Below, in pieces: positions 8,172 to 18,176 of a DNA stretch of 64,000 bases. This DNA is from Sandarakinorhabdus sp. AAP62 (GTDB lineage Bacteria > Pseudomonadota > Alphaproteobacteria > Sphingomonadales > Sphingomonadaceae). A program made the translations under genes and the position numbers. The notes under the pieces were generated by a model. It ran no database searches, had not been told where the DNA came from, and saw nothing but the letters and a program-made list of their open reading frames with translations. The stretch is from the NCBI RefSeq assembly GCF_000331225.1, contig NZ_ANFY01000010.1, positions 1 through 64,000 on the forward strand. Reading direction: 5' to 3'. Position 1 is the stretch's first letter; each line of letters starts with the position of its first letter.

Positions 8172-9674
8172 TCAATAATCCGATCCGCCAAACTCGCTTT
8201 CGGCGCGGTCGGCGAATTTGGTGTACTGCTTTATGAAGGTCAGCGGCACCGTGCCGGTGGCGCCGTGGCGCTGCTTGGCGATGATCACTTCGGCCAGGCC
8301 AAAGATTTTTTCGGCCTTTTCCCGCCACTTCATGTGCTTGTCCGCCTCTTCGGGATCGGGCTGTTTCAGGCTGTGATAATATTCCTCGCGGTAGACGAAC
8401 ATCACGATGTCCGAATCCTGCTCGATGGTGCCGGATTCGCGCAGATCGGCGAGCTGCGGCCGTTTGTCCTCACGATTCTCGACCGCGCGGGACAGCTGTG
8501 ACAGCGCGATCACCGGCACCTGCAGTTCCTTGGCCAGCGTCTTCAGGCCGCGGGTGATCTCGGAAATTTCCTGCACGCGGTTGTCACCGCCGCTGTTCTT
8601 GGAACCGGTGAGCAGCTGGAGATAGTCGACCACGATCAGCCCGATGCCGTGCTGGCGCTTGAGCCGGCGAGCGCGGGTGCGTAGCGCCGCGATCGACAGC
8701 CCAGGCGTGTCGTCGATCCACAGTGGCAGGGCAGCCAGCTCGCTGGAGGCGCGGGCCAGTCGGGTGAAATCCTCATTAGAAATCTTGCCCATCCTGAGCG
8801 ATTCGCCGTTCACTTCCGATTGTTCGGCCAGGATGCGGGTGGCGAGTTGGTCAGCCGACATTTCCAGGCTGAAAAACGCCACTGGGGCGCCCGAGGACTT
8901 CTCCGCCTCGATGCCGCGGGCCCGGTCCTGCGCGAACCGCTGGGCGCAGGCAAAGGCGATGTTGGTGGCAAGGCTGGTCTTGCCCATGGCCGGGCGGCCG
9001 GCGAGGATGAGCAAGTCGGACTTGTGCAGGCCGCCCATCTTTTCATTCAGGCCGGTGAGGCCCGTCGTGTAGCCCGACAGATGCCCGCCCGAACGCTTGG
9101 CGCGGTCGGCCTGGGCCACGGCTTCCATCGCGGCCTCGCGGAAGGTCTTGACCGCGCCTTGCACTTCGCCGGCTTCGGCAACCTTGTAGAGCGCCATTTC
9201 GGCCGCTTCGATCTGGGTGATCGGTGCGATGTCCTTGCTGGTGTCGCTGGCTTCCGTCACCATCTCGCGGCCGACGCGGATCAGTTCGCGCAGCAGGGCC
9301 AGATCATAGATTTGCTGGGCAAAATCGCGCGCCGCCAGCAGCGCTGCGCCATTCTGGGTGAGGCTGGCGAGATAGCCGGGACCGCCCAGTTCGGCGATGG
9401 CCGGATCGGCTTCGAACATGGGCTTGAGCGTCACCGGAGTCGCCGCCATGCCCTTGGCCGACAGGGTGAGCACCGCGGCATAGATGCGGCCGTGCAGTGG
9501 ATCGGCGAAATGCTCGGTCTTCAGCTTGGTGATGACATCTTCCACCAGCCGATTGTCGATCATCAGCGCGCCGAGCAGGGCGGCTTCGGCCTCCAGATTC
9601 TGCGGCAGGGTCGCGCTCGCCGGGCCGCCTTCGAGAACGCGAAACGGGGTGACTGAAGGAGGAAGGCTGGCCAT
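8172..9674 (-). CDS. dnaB: Replicative DNA helicase
   Basis: Hexameric helicase that unwinds DNA at the replication fork. The N-terminal DnaG-binding domain (LPQNLEAEAALLGALMIDN) is followed by the RecA-like core with Walker A AGRPAMGKTS, Walker B LIVVDYLQLL, and ALSQLSRAVE..RPQLADLRESGTIEQDSD. The 500-residue product starting at ATG 9674 matches the family; the frame continues upstream to 9938 but that part is low-complexity and overlaps the nusB start. It is divergent from nusB, with 145 bases between. Confidence 0.97.
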   Translation of the reverse strand: MASLPPSVTPFRVLEGGPASATLPQNLEAEAALLGALMIDNRLVEDVITKLKTEHFADPLHGRIYAAVLTLSAKGMAATPVTLKPMFEADPAIAELGGPGYLASLTQNGAALLAARDFAQQIYDLALLRELIRVGREMVTEASDTSKDIAPITQIEAAEMALYKVAEAGEVQGAVKTFREAAMEAVAQADRAKRSGGHLSGYTTGLTGLNEKMGGLHKSDLLILAGRPAMGKTSLATNIAFACAQRFAQDRARGIEAEKSSGAPVAFFSLEMSADQLATRILAEQSEVNGESLRMGKISNEDFTRLARASSELAALPLWIDDTPGLSIAALRTRARRLKRQHGIGLIVVDYLQLLTGSKNSGGDNRVQEISEITRGLKTLAKELQVPVIALSQLSRAVENREDKRPQLADLRESGTIEQDSDIVMFVYREEYYHSLKQPDPEEADKHMKWREKAEKIFGLAEVIIAKQRHGATGTVPLTFIKQYTKFADRAESEFGGSDY

Positions 9675-9819
9675 GGCTGCGTCATCGCGCAAGCCTGCGG
9701 CAATGCCAAGGCTCACGCCAAAATTTCGCGGTGGGCAGGCCTGTGGACAAGCCGGGGACAGCAGGGGGACAAGTCGAGCCGCTTGCCGGGGCCTCCCACA
9801 ATCGCGTAAGGCCGCCGCG

Positions 9820-10272
9820 GTGAGCAACATTCCTGATTTTCGTGGCCGTTCGGCCGCCCGCCTCGCTGCCGTGCAGGCGCTGTACCAGCTGGAGATGCGC
9901 GGCGAGACCGTGCCAAAGCTGCTGACCGAGTTCCACAAGCACCGGCTGGGCCAGGAAATCGAAGGTGCCGAATATCTCGCTGCCGATGAACCCTTCTTCG
10001 ATGATGTGGTGGCCGGCGTCGCGGCCCGTCAGGCCGAGCTGGACGAACTGATCTCCAGTGGTCTCGCCGAAGGTTGGACGCTGAACCGGCTCGACCGGCC
10101 GATGCGGGCGCTGCTGCGCGCGGCGCTTTACGAACTGGTGGCGCGGGCGGATGTGTCGGCAGCGACCGTGATCAATGAATATGTGGATGTCGCCCACGCC
10201 TTCCATGACGAGAAGGAAGCCAGGTTCGTCAACGGCCTGCTCGATGCGCTGGCGCGCCGGGTGCGCGGCTGA
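9820..10272 (+). CDS. nusB: Transcription antitermination factor NusB
   Basis: All-helical 150-residue protein that binds boxA RNA with NusE (S10) during rRNA transcription. It shows RSAARLAAVQALYQLEM at the N-terminus and the typical C-terminal EYVDVAHAFHDEKEARFVNGLLDALAR. The GTG at 9820 is taken as the start because conservation begins at SNIPDFRGRSAAR and a TAAGG lies 5 bases upstream; the open frame extends much further but antisense to dnaB. thiL starts 5 bases later, so the two are an operon; nusB-thiL adjacency is common in proteobacteria. Confidence 0.95.
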   Translation: MSNIPDFRGRSAARLAAVQALYQLEMRGETVPKLLTEFHKHRLGQEIEGAEYLAADEPFFDDVVAGVAARQAELDELISSGLAEGWTLNRLDRPMRALLRAALYELVARADVSAATVINEYVDVAHAFHDEKEARFVNGLLDALARRVRG

Positions 10273-10277
10273 CGCGG

Positions 10278-11210
10278 ATGGCGGAGCGGGACTTCATCGC
10301 CCGCCTGGCAGCGACCCTGGCCACATCACCGGCCGCGCGCGCTTTTGCCGACGATGCGGCGGTGTGGACCCCGCCGCTGGGCCGCAATCTCGTCTTCACC
10401 CACGATGTGCTGGCCGCCGGCGTGCATTATCTGCCGGACGATCCGCCATCGGATGTGGCGTGGAAACTGCTGGCGGTGAACCTGTCTGATCTGGCCGCGA
10501 TGGCGGCCACCCCGGCCGGCGTGCTGCTGGGGCTGGGCCTGTCGGCGGCTGAAGATGCGGCGTGGCGCGACGCCTTCATCGCCGGCCTGGCGCGGGCGCT
10601 CGCTCATTTCGGCGTCGAACTGTGGGGCGGCGACACGGTGAGCGGGCTGGGCCAGGCCGTGCTCGGCCTGACCGCCATTGGCTGGGTTGAACCGGGCCGG
10701 GCGCTCGGCCGCAAGGGGGCGCAGCCGGGCGACGCCGTGTGGGTTTCGGGCACGATCGGCGATGCCGGGCTGGGCCTGGCTGTGGCCAAAGGTGACGCGC
10801 CGTTCGACAAGCCGCTGCTCAACCGCTTCCGCCGCCCGACACCGCGCCTTGCGCTGGGGGCCGTGCTGGGCGGCCATGCGTCGGCCGGAATGGATGTGTC
10901 GGATGGATTGCTGATCGATGCGGACCGGCTGGCCGCCGCCAGCGGTGTGGCGCTGCACATTGATCTGGCGCAGGTGCCGCTCTCCCGTCCGGCTGCCGGC
11001 CTGGAAGACGTGCTGGCGCGGACGACGGCGGGCGATGATTATGAGTTGCTGTTCACGGCGCCGGCCGATGTCGATGTGGCAGCGCTGGCGGCGCCCTCCA
11101 GAACGCCGGTAACCCGCATCGGCAGGGTGACCGCGGGTTCCGGTGTGATGCTCAGCCTTGCCGGCCAGCCGGTGCCACTCCCCGCCCGGCTGGGCTGGGA
11201 ACACGGCTGA
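10278..11210 (+). CDS. thiL: Thiamine-monophosphate kinase
   Basis: Phosphorylates thiamine monophosphate to the diphosphate cofactor. The 310 residues contain the ATP/Mg segment FADDAAVWTPP, VFTHDVLAAGVHYLPD, LAVNLSDLAAMAATP and GMDVSDGLLIDADRLA, all hallmarks of the PurM/ThiL fold. Its ATG is 5 bases after nusB. A cloverleaf element (copy B) lies 38 bases downstream, in the convergent gap with the aminotransferase gene. Confidence 0.95.
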   Translation: MAERDFIARLAATLATSPAARAFADDAAVWTPPLGRNLVFTHDVLAAGVHYLPDDPPSDVAWKLLAVNLSDLAAMAATPAGVLLGLGLSAAEDAAWRDAFIAGLARALAHFGVELWGGDTVSGLGQAVLGLTAIGWVEPGRALGRKGAQPGDAVWVSGTIGDAGLGLAVAKGDAPFDKPLLNRFRRPTPRLALGAVLGGHASAGMDVSDGLLIDADRLAAASGVALHIDLAQVPLSRPAAGLEDVLARTTAGDDYELLFTAPADVDVAALAAPSRTPVTRIGRVTAGSGVMLSLAGQPVPLPARLGWEHG

Positions 11211-11248
11211 TAACCACATCCCGTTGATCTGAACGCATCAAGAAGAGT

Positions 11249-11370
11249 GCCTCCGGCGGCCAGGGGCTGAGCCCCTGGGCCCACTTTTGATGGCGCGCCC
11301 CATGACGAAATTTGGGCATGAAGGGCGGACAAACAAATGGGTGCAGGCCTCAGGCCTGCCCGCCGGAGGC
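11249..11370. repeat. Cloverleaf inverted-repeat element, copy B
   Basis: Same design and orientation as copy A. Outer arms are perfect (11249-11259 and 11360-11370), left hairpin CCAGGGGC-TGA-GCCCCTGG, right hairpin GCAGGCC-TCA-GGCCTGC, and a short centre around cccatgacgaaatttgggcatg. It lies between the converging thiL and class V aminotransferase genes. Confidence 0.85.
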
Positions 11371-11446
11371 TCTGCTTCCTTGTTCTTCAACCCTTTCCAA
11401 CTGAAATTCCGGGAGGTTGAAGTCTCTGGCATTTGGCGTCGGACGT

Positions 11447-12733
11447 TCAGCGCGCGATCTGCGGCACCAGATCCTTCAGCGCCGCCACCAGCAGATCGCA
11501 ATCCTGCGCCCGCGTGAACAGGCCCGGTGTCACCCGCACACAGCCGCCATCGGCCAACCCCAACCGATGCACGGTCATGATGCGATATCGATTGAACAGC
11601 GTATCGGTGATGGCAATGTTGTCCGCGGTGCTGGTGTGGCCGGCAATGCGGAAGCTGGTGATGGCGCCAAATGTCGCCGGATCATCGCCCAGCATGATTT
11701 CCAGCCCCGAAAGCCCGCGCAATGGCTTTACCCATCGGTTGCGCAGATACTGCAGCCGCGCCAGTTTCATCGGGATGGGCAGCATCTGCTCCTGGAAATC
11801 CAGCGCCGCCGGCAGGGTGAGCTGCGGCGCATAATCCAGCGTGCCCTGGTGCACCTTGGCCTGCACATTCTCCGGCTTGGCGTCGGGTTCGGCAGCGGCG
11901 GCCGCGATCATCGGCGCAGCGCCCGGCCGGATCCAGAAGCCTGCCACGCCCACCGGCGCCCCCACCCATTTGTGGAAATTCAGCACGACAAAATCCGCGC
12001 CGAAATCCGGGATCACGAACGGCCGCATGCGGAAACTCTGCGCGCAATCGACCAGCACCATGGCGCCGGCCGCCTTGGCCAGCGCGGCAATTTCCGCCAC
12101 CGGCACCACCATGCCCGATTTGTGGGTGCCGTGGGTGAGCAGCACGAACTTCAACCGGGGCGTTTTCCTGATCGCTTCGGCATAGGCGGCAATCACGTTT
12201 TCCCGCGTTGGCGCGCGCGGCAGGTTCACCATCACGGGCGTCGCCCGCCGGCTGCTTGCCAGGCTCCGCATGGCATGGTGGCTGGTTTCATAATCCGAGT
12301 CCGACCACAGGATCGCGTCACCTTCCGCCACACCCTGGAACTGGCTGATCAGCGCCTGCAGCGCTTCGGCGGCGTTGCGGCAAAAGCCGATCTCTTCGGG
12401 CTGCACGCCCATCGCCTGTGCGGCGCGGGCCTTCACCACCTCCTGGTCCTTGCGCATCGCCCGGCGGGCATAGATGCTGGTCTCGCGGTTGAGCCGTTCC
12501 ACGATGGCCTTGTGCGTTTCGGCGACCTGCAGCGCCATATTGCCCCAATAGCCATGTTCCAGCTGGGTCACCGGGCCGGCCATGCTGGGGTAGAGCGCAG
12601 CGATCCGCGCCCAGCCGGCTTCATCATCGGGCGCGATCGGGCCGATGGAAAGCGCCTGAACCGGCCCGGCATTCCCGGCCACAGCACTGGCCGCCGCCGC
12701 CAGCATCATCGCGTCACGCCTGGTCACTGTCAT
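11447..12733 (-). CDS. Tat-exported class V aminotransferase family protein (isopenicillin N epimerase-like)
   Basis: A PLP-dependent fold type I protein of 428 residues. It starts with a Tat-type signal (MTVTRRDAMMLAAAASAVAG). The cofactor lysine is in NFHKWVGAPVG, the aspartate that contacts the pyridine ring is in VLVDCAQSF, and GTHKSGMVVPV is typical of the isopenicillin N epimerase/CsdA-like branch. PLP enzymes with a twin-arginine signal are unusual; they would have to fold with PLP before export. The reaction is unknown. It is convergent with thiL and divergent from hppA (131-base gap). Confidence 0.85.
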   Translation of the reverse strand: MTVTRRDAMMLAAAASAVAGNAGPVQALSIGPIAPDDEAGWARIAALYPSMAGPVTQLEHGYWGNMALQVAETHKAIVERLNRETSIYARRAMRKDQEVVKARAAQAMGVQPEEIGFCRNAAEALQALISQFQGVAEGDAILWSDSDYETSHHAMRSLASSRRATPVMVNLPRAPTRENVIAAYAEAIRKTPRLKFVLLTHGTHKSGMVVPVAEIAALAKAAGAMVLVDCAQSFRMRPFVIPDFGADFVVLNFHKWVGAPVGVAGFWIRPGAAPMIAAAAAEPDAKPENVQAKVHQGTLDYAPQLTLPAALDFQEQMLPIPMKLARLQYLRNRWVKPLRGLSGLEIMLGDDPATFGAITSFRIAGHTSTADNIAITDTLFNRYRIMTVHRLGLADGGCVRVTPGLFTRAQDCDLLVAALKDLVPQIAR

Positions 12734-12864
12734 TGCGTCTGCTCCCTGTTTCGATGGGCGAAAACTGCACCAAGCGGCTTGCGTTCGCGAAATCCCATGC
12801 CATGGTGCGGCAAAATGCCCAAGCCCGATACTAGGGGTGGGGCATCAACAGGGGAAGGGGACCA

Positions 12865-15000
12865 ATGGATAGCGTTGTTCTGGCCATCATTTGCGGGCTT
12901 GCCGCCGTGGCCTATGGAGTGATCACTTCGCGGCAGGTGCTCGGCGCCTCGGCGGGCAATGCCCGCATGCAGGAAATCGCGAAAGCCATCCAGATCGGCG
13001 CCGGCGCCTATCTCACCAAGCAATATACCGCCATCGCTGTCGTCGGCGTCATCGTCGCTGGCCTGGTGGCGATGTTCCTCGGCATCATCCCCGCCATTGC
13101 CTTCGTGCTCGGCGCCGTGCTGTCCGGCGCCACCGGCTTCATCGGCATGAACATCTCGGTGCGCGCCAACGTGCGCACCGCCGAGGCCGCGCGCCAGTCG
13201 CTGCAAGCGGGCCTCACCATGGCGTTCCGTTCGGGCGCGGTGACGGGCATGCTGGTCGCCGGCCTCGCGCTGCTTGCCATCGCCGGTTATTTCTACGCGC
13301 TGATCGGCTCCGGCCTCGAACCCACCAGCCGCGCGGTTGTCAACGCGCTGGTCGCCCTGTCGTTCGGCGCTTCGCTCATCTCCATCTTCGCCCGTCTCGG
13401 CGGCGGCATCTTCACCAAGGCCGCCGACGTCGGTGCCGACATGGTTGGCAAGAACGAACTCGGCTTTGACGAGGATGATGATCGCAACCCCGGCGTGATC
13501 GCCGACAACGTGGGCGACAATGTCGGCGATTGCGCCGGCATGGCGGCCGATCTGTTCGAAACCTATGTGGTCACCATCGGCGCCACCATGGTGCTGTGCG
13601 CCCTGCTGGTCGCCGGCCCGGATGCCACCAGGCTGATGACGCTGCCGCTGCTGGCTTGCGGCGTGTGCATCATCACGTCCATCATCGGCACCTATTTCGT
13701 CCGCCTTGGCGGCGGCTCCATCATGGGCGCGCTCTACAAGGGCCTGATCGTCACCGGCGTGCTCTCCGTGCCGGCACTGTGGTTCGCCACGGCCGCCATC
13801 TTTCCGGACATGAACGCCGTGATCGGCTTTGATGCGGCGGCGGCCACGGCGGAGGATCCGGCCACGGTCACGGTCGCCGGCGTCGAAGGCGGCTTCACCG
13901 GTGCGGCCCTGTTCTACTGCATGCTCATCGGCCTGGTCGTCACCGCGCTGATCGTGTGGATCACCGAATATTACACCGGCACCGATTATCGCCCGGTGCA
14001 ATCCATCGCCAAGGCGTCAGACTCGGGCCACGGCACCAACGTCATCCAGGGTCTCGCCGTGTCGATGGAATCGACCGCGCTGCCCACGCTGGTGATCGTT
14101 GCCGGCATCATCGCCACCTTCAAACTGGGCGGCCTGATCGGCATCGCCTTTGCCGCCACCGCCATGCTGGCCCTGGCCGGCATGATCGTCGCGCTGGATG
14201 CCTATGGCCCGGTGACAGACAACGCCGGCGGCATCGCCGAAATGGCCGGCCTGGATGGCGAAGTGCGCCAGCGCACCGATGCCCTCGATGCGGTGGGCAA
14301 CACCACCAAGGCCGTCACCAAGGGTTATGCCATCGGTTCGGCCGGCCTGGCCGCGCTGGTGCTGTTTGCCACCTATACCGAGGATCTGGCGCAGTTCTTC
14401 AAGGATGTTGCGGTCGATTTCTCGCTGTCCAACCCGTACGTTGTCGTCGGGCTGCTGCTGGGCGCCCTGCTGCCCTATCTGTTCGGCGGCATGGCGATGA
14501 CAGCGGTGGGCCGCACCGCCCAGGCGGTGGCGCAGGATATTCGCGCCCAGTTCCGCGAAAACCCCGGCATCGCCACCCGCGAGGTGAAGCCCGATTATGC
14601 CCGCACCGTCGGCCTCGTCACCGCCGGCGCGATCAAGGAAATGATCGTGCCGTCGCTGCTGCCCGTGCTGGCCCCGATCGTGGTGTATTTCGCCATCACG
14701 GCGGTCGCCGGCCAGGGCAACGGCTTTGCAGCGCTTGGCGCGCTGCTGATGGGCGTGATCATTTCCGGGCTCTTTGTGGCCATCTCCATGACCAGCGGCG
14801 GCGGCGCGTGGGACAATGCCAAGAAGGTGATCGAACAGGGTGCCTATGGCGGCAAGGGCTCGCCCGCGCACCAGGCCGCCGTGACCGGCGACACCGTGGG
14901 TGACCCCTACAAGGACACCGCCGGCCCCGCCGTGAACCCGATGATCAAGATCACCAACATCGTGGCGCTGCTGCTGCTCGCGGCGCTGGCCGGGCACTGA
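12865..15000 (+). CDS. hppA: Membrane-bound proton-translocating pyrophosphatase, K+-independent type
   Basis: Hydrolyses pyrophosphate and pumps protons across the inner membrane. The 711-residue, about 16-helix protein has the substrate site [32 protein letters not shown] and the second conserved block [14 protein letters not shown] near the C-terminus. The stretch [16 protein letters not shown] carries Lys where K+-dependent enzymes have Ala, so the protein should be K+-independent. It has its own upstream gap and a strong terminator at 15028. Confidence 0.97.
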   Translation: MDSVVLAIICGLAAVAYGVITSRQVLGASAGNARMQEIAKAIQIGAGAYLTKQYTAIAVVGVIVAGLVAMFLGIIPAIAFVLGAVLSGATGFIGMNISVRANVRTAEAARQSLQAGLTMAFRSGAVTGMLVAGLALLAIAGYFYALIGSGLEPTSRAVVNALVALSFGASLISIFARLGGGIFTKAADVGADMVGKNELGFDEDDDRNPGVIADNVGDNVGDCAGMAADLFETYVVTIGATMVLCALLVAGPDATRLMTLPLLACGVCIITSIIGTYFVRLGGGSIMGALYKGLIVTGVLSVPALWFATAAIFPDMNAVIGFDAAAATAEDPATVTVAGVEGGFTGAALFYCMLIGLVVTALIVWITEYYTGTDYRPVQSIAKASDSGHGTNVIQGLAVSMESTALPTLVIVAGIIATFKLGGLIGIAFAATAMLALAGMIVALDAYGPVTDNAGGIAEMAGLDGEVRQRTDALDAVGNTTKAVTKGYAIGSAGLAALVLFATYTEDLAQFFKDVAVDFSLSNPYVVVGLLLGALLPYLFGGMAMTAVGRTAQAVAQDIRAQFRENPGIATREVKPDYARTVGLVTAGAIKEMIVPSLLPVLAPIVVYFAITAVAGQGNGFAALGALLMGVIISGLFVAISMTSGGGAWDNAKKVIEQGAYGGKGSPAHQAAVTGDTVGDPYKDTAGPAVNPMIKITNIVALLLLAALAGH

Positions 15001-15027
15001 GACGGCACCGCATCAGCCCAAGGACGA

Positions 15028-15057
15028 AGGGGCGGCCCGCAAAGGCCGCCCCTTTTT
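15028..15057 (+). terminator. Rho-independent terminator of hppA
   Basis: Perfect 9-bp stem GGGGCGGCC/GGCCGCCCC (15029-15037 and 15044-15052) with a 6-base loop and TTTTT following, 28 bases after the hppA stop. On the minus strand, where it lies beyond hisE, the stem is followed by TTCGTCC and would be weak. Confidence 0.9.
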
Positions 15058-15084
15058 CTTGCCTGTCACTTGGCCCTGATCACC

Positions 15085-15399
15085 TCAAGTCGACCGCCTG
15101 GCCTTTTCCTCGATGCCCGAAACCCCTTCGCGGCGTTCCAGTTCGGCGCGCACATCATCGAACGACAGCCCGGCATCGGCCAGCAGCACGGCGAGGTGGA
15201 ACATCAGGTCGGCGCTTTCCGAAACCATGCCAGCCTTGTCGTCGCCGATCGCGGCGATCACCACTTCCACGGCTTCCTCGCCCAGTTTCTGGGCCATCTT
15301 GGCGCGGCCCTTGGCGGTGAGTTTCGCCACGTACGACGTCGCCGGATCGCCGCCGCGTCGTTCGATGATGGTGGCCAGCAACTGGTCAAAGCGCTCCAT
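15085..15399 (-). CDS. hisE: Phosphoribosyl-ATP pyrophosphatase
   Basis: Second step of histidine synthesis: PR-ATP to PR-AMP. The 104-residue all-alpha MazG-fold protein has [38 protein letters not shown], with the conserved E/E/D metal ligands. It is a stand-alone hisE, not fused with hisI. Its start overlaps the end of hisF by 14 bases; it is the last gene of the hisBHAFE operon. Confidence 0.96.
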   Translation of the reverse strand: MERFDQLLATIIERRGGDPATSYVAKLTAKGRAKMAQKLGEEAVEVVIAAIGDDKAGMVSESADLMFHLAVLLADAGLSFDDVRAELERREGVSGIEEKARRST

Positions 15400-16165
15400 G
15401 AAACACCTCGCGAACAGGCAGGCCAGCCTCAGCCAGCGCCGCGCGCGCCTCGGCCACGGTCACTTCGCCGAAATGGAAGATGGAAGCCGCCAGCACGGCC
15501 GAAGCATGGCCATCGCGCACGCCGCTGACAAGATCGGCGACGCCGCCGACACCGCCCGAGGCCACCACCGGCACCGGCACCGCGTCGGCGATGGTGCGGG
15601 TGAGCGCCAGGTCGTAACCGGCCCTGGTGCCGTCGCGGTCCATCGAGGTGAGCAGGATTTCGCCAGCGCCCAGCCTGGCGGCTTCGATGGCATAGGCCAC
15701 CGCGTCGATGCCGGTCGCCTTGCGGCCGCCGTGGGTGAAGATTTCCCATTTGCCGGGGCCGACGGCCTTGGCGTCCACTGCCACCACCACGCATTGCTCG
15801 CCAAAGCGCATGGCAAGTTCGCCAATCAGCGCGGGCCGCGCCACGGCGGCGCTGTTCACCGCCACCTTGTCCGCCCCGGCCAGCAGCAGCGCGCGCGCGT
15901 CCTCCACCGAGCGCACACCGCCACCAACGGTGAGCGGCATGAAGCACTGATCGGCGGTGCGCTCGACGATATCGAGCAGGGTGCCGCGGTTCTCGTGGCT
16001 GGCGGTGATATCGAGGAAGCAGAGCTCGTCCGCACCGGCCGCATCATAGGCGGCGGCGGCCTGCACCGGATCGCCGGCATCGCGCAGGGCGACGAAGTTG
16101 ACGCCCTTCACCACGCGGCCATTGGCGACATCGAGGCAGGGGATGATGCGGACGGCCAGCGTCAT
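15386..16165 (-). CDS. hisF: Imidazole glycerol phosphate synthase, cyclase subunit
   Basis: Uses ammonia from HisH to make imidazole glycerol phosphate and AICAR. (beta/alpha)8 barrel of 259 residues with the catalytic Asp in [18 protein letters not shown] (Asp11 region), the phosphate loop [10 protein letters not shown], and the second catalytic Asp in [19 protein letters not shown] overlap with hisA upstream. Confidence 0.97.
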   Translation of the reverse strand: MTLAVRIIPCLDVANGRVVKGVNFVALRDAGDPVQAAAAYDAAGADELCFLDITASHENRGTLLDIVERTADQCFMPLTVGGGVRSVEDARALLLAGADKVAVNSAAVARPALIGELAMRFGEQCVVVAVDAKAVGPGKWEIFTHGGRKATGIDAVAYAIEAARLGAGEILLTSMDRDGTRAGYDLALTRTIADAVPVPVVASGGVGGVADLVSGVRDGHASAVLAASIFHFGEVTVAEARAALAEAGLPVREVFHGAL

Positions 16166-16881
16166 GCCGCCACCCTGATGGCCTCGGCCAGATCAAGCCG
16201 GCCATCATAGAGCGCGCGGCCGGTGATGACGCCTTCGATACCGTGCTTGCCGATCAGCGCATGGATGTCGGCGATGGAGGCCACCCCGCCCGAGGCAATC
16301 ACCGGCAGGCTGGTCGCGGCGGCCAGCGCCACCGTGGCTTCGACATTCACGCCCTTCAGCATGCCATCACGGCCGACATCGGTGAACAGCACGGCGGCCA
16401 CGCCGGCATCCTCGAACTGCTTCGCCAATTCGGCGACGGGCAGCGTCGACACATCGGCCCAGCCACGCGTCGCGACCATGCCGTCGCGGGCATCGACGGC
16501 GACGACGATGGTACCGGGATGATCCTTGGCCAGGCCCTGCACCAGATCGGGATTTTCCAGCGCCGCCGTGCCCATCACCACGCGCCACACGCCGGCGGCC
16601 AGCCAGCCTTCGACATGCGCGGCCGTGCGGATGCCGCCGCCGACCTGCACCTTGCCTTCGCCGAAACCGGACAATGCAGCCTTCACGCCGTCCGCGTTGC
16701 GGCTGTCACCAGCAAAGGCGCCATCCAGATCGACCACGTGCAGATGCGTCGCCCCGGCAGCGCGAAACAGCGCCGCCTGCGCCGCCGGATCATCGGCGTA
16801 GACGGTGGCGCGGTTCATGTCGCCTTCGGCCAGCCGCACGCACTGGCCGCCCTTCAGATCGATGGCCGGGAAGATGATCAT
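16162..16881 (-). CDS. hisA: 1-(5-phosphoribosyl)-5-[(5-phosphoribosylamino)methylideneamino]imidazole-4-carboxamide isomerase (ProFAR isomerase)
   Basis: Isomerises ProFAR to PRFAR. The 239-residue barrel begins [17 protein letters not shown] with the catalytic Asp, has VGGGIRT and the second catalytic Asp in [13 protein letters not shown]. It overlaps hisH by 4 bases (ATGA) and hisF by 4 bases, so translation is coupled. Confidence 0.97.
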   Translation of the reverse strand: MIIFPAIDLKGGQCVRLAEGDMNRATVYADDPAAQAALFRAAGATHLHVVDLDGAFAGDSRNADGVKAALSGFGEGKVQVGGGIRTAAHVEGWLAAGVWRVVMGTAALENPDLVQGLAKDHPGTIVVAVDARDGMVATRGWADVSTLPVAELAKQFEDAGVAAVLFTDVGRDGMLKGVNVEATVALAAATSLPVIASGGVASIADIHALIGKHGIEGVITGRALYDGRLDLAEAIRVAA

Positions 16882-17486
16882 GAGCTGAGCCAGTTCGACA
16901 GGAAGGCCAGACCATAGGCCTGGCTCTTTTCCGGGTGAAATTGAACGCCGGTGATGTGCCCGCGCTTGACGATGGCGGCAAAGCGCCCGCCGTGATCGCT
17001 CACCGCCTGCACATCGGCCGGATCGTCGGGCGTGAAGGCGTAGCTGTGCACGAAATAGGCATCACCCGATGGCACCGGCGCGCCGTTCACCGCCTCGACG
17101 CGGTTCCAGCCCATGTGCGGGATCTTCAGCGCCGGGTCGGACGGCGTGAGGCGCTCGACCCTGCCCGGCAGCCAGCCCAGGCCCTTGTGCACGCCATGTT
17201 CGTGGCCTTCGCTGGCCAGCAACTGCATGCCGACACAGATGCCCAGGAACGGCACGCCGCGCCCGTTCACCGCTTCGTTCAGCGCCGCCTCGATGCCGGT
17301 CCGTTCGCGCAGCTGGTTGATGCACTGGGCAAACGCCCCCACGCCGGGCAGCACGATGCGCGCCGCGCCCGCAATCACCGCCGGATCATCGGTGACCACC
17401 ACGCGCGCACCCGCCCGCTCCAGCGCCCGCGCCGCGGAGCGCAGGTTGCCGGCGCCATAATCAACCAGCGCAACCGTGTCAGGCAC
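16878..17486 (-). CDS. hisH: Imidazole glycerol phosphate synthase, glutamine amidotransferase subunit
   Basis: Supplies ammonia from glutamine to HisF. The class I glutaminase has its nucleophile in [10 protein letters not shown] (Cys84) and the His/Glu pair in VQFHPEKS. Starting at GTG 17486 the product is 202 residues and begins [17 protein letters not shown]; no better start is in frame downstream, and the frame upstream runs antisense-like through hisB. The start lies inside the end of hisB (8-base overlap). Confidence 0.95.
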   Translation of the reverse strand: MPDTVALVDYGAGNLRSAARALERAGARVVVTDDPAVIAGAARIVLPGVGAFAQCINQLRERTGIEAALNEAVNGRGVPFLGICVGMQLLASEGHEHGVHKGLGWLPGRVERLTPSDPALKIPHMGWNRVEAVNGAPVPSGDAYFVHSYAFTPDDPADVQAVSDHGGRFAAIVKRGHITGVQFHPEKSQAYGLAFLSNWLSS

Positions 17487-18093
17487 CGCCCCCAGAGCCT
17501 CCCAATGTGCCCTTGGTCGACGGGATCGCGTCGCTCTTGCGCGGATCAATCGCCACCGCCGCGCGCAGCGCCCGCGCGAGCCCCTTGAAGCAGCTTTCGG
17601 CGATATGGTGATTGTTGACGCCATAGAGCGTCTCGATGTGCAGCGTGATCCCCGCACTGCCGGCAAAGGCGGCGAAGAATTCCTTGAACATCTCGGTATC
17701 CAGCGTGCCCAGCTTGGGCTGGCTGAACGATGTGCGCCACACCAGATAGGGCCGGCCCGAAATGTCGAGCGCGACGCGGGTGAGCGTTTCATCCATCGGG
17801 ATCAGTGCATCACCATAGCGGGTGATGCCGCGCCGGTCGCCCAGCGCGCGTGCCACGGCTTCGCCCAGCGCGATGCCGGTGTCTTCGGTAGTGTGGTGGC
17901 CATCGATGTGCAGATCGCCCGTGGTCTTCACGGTGAGATCAATGAGACTGTGCCGCGACAATTGCTCCAGCATGTGATCGAGGAACCCGATGCCGGTCGA
18001 CACGTCGTACGTGCCGCTGCCGTCGAGGTTCACATGGACCTCGACCTGGGTTTCCTTGGTCACGCGGGAAATGCTTGCCGTGCGCGCTGTCAT
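17479..18093 (-). CDS. hisB: Imidazoleglycerol-phosphate dehydratase
   Basis: Mn-dependent dehydratase, 204 residues, monofunctional (no histidinol phosphatase domain). The metal-binding repeats [24 protein letters not shown], and [17 protein letters not shown] are all present. First gene of the operon hisBHAFE; the promoter should lie in the short gap before 18177. Confidence 0.97.
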   Translation of the reverse strand: MTARTASISRVTKETQVEVHVNLDGSGTYDVSTGIGFLDHMLEQLSRHSLIDLTVKTTGDLHIDGHHTTEDTGIALGEAVARALGDRRGITRYGDALIPMDETLTRVALDISGRPYLVWRTSFSQPKLGTLDTEMFKEFFAAFAGSAGITLHIETLYGVNNHHIAESCFKGLARALRAAVAIDPRKSDAIPSTKGTLGGSGGGA

Positions 18094-18125
18094 GAGCCTG
18101 CTCCTTGGGCGCAGCGCCTAGAGCA

Positions 18126-18143
18126 TTGCCGCACAGGCGGCAA
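18126..18143. other. Short stem-loop between hisB and the unknown membrane gene
   Basis: TTGCCGC-acag-GCGGCAA, a 7-bp stem with 4-base loop, lies 34-51 bases beyond the stop of the upstream membrane protein gene and ahead of hisB, both on the minus strand. It has no T-run, so termination is uncertain; an operator or leader structure is possible. Confidence 0.35.
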
Positions 18144-18176
18144 GTTTGCCCGCCGACATGCGTCGGCCCGCCGCCC

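Noticed and set aside
9733-9763. GGACAAG repeats in the dnaB-nusB gap as DnaA or regulatory boxes
   Set aside because: Only two short imperfect direct repeats; they do not match the DnaA box TTATCCACA and chance is likely in this composition.
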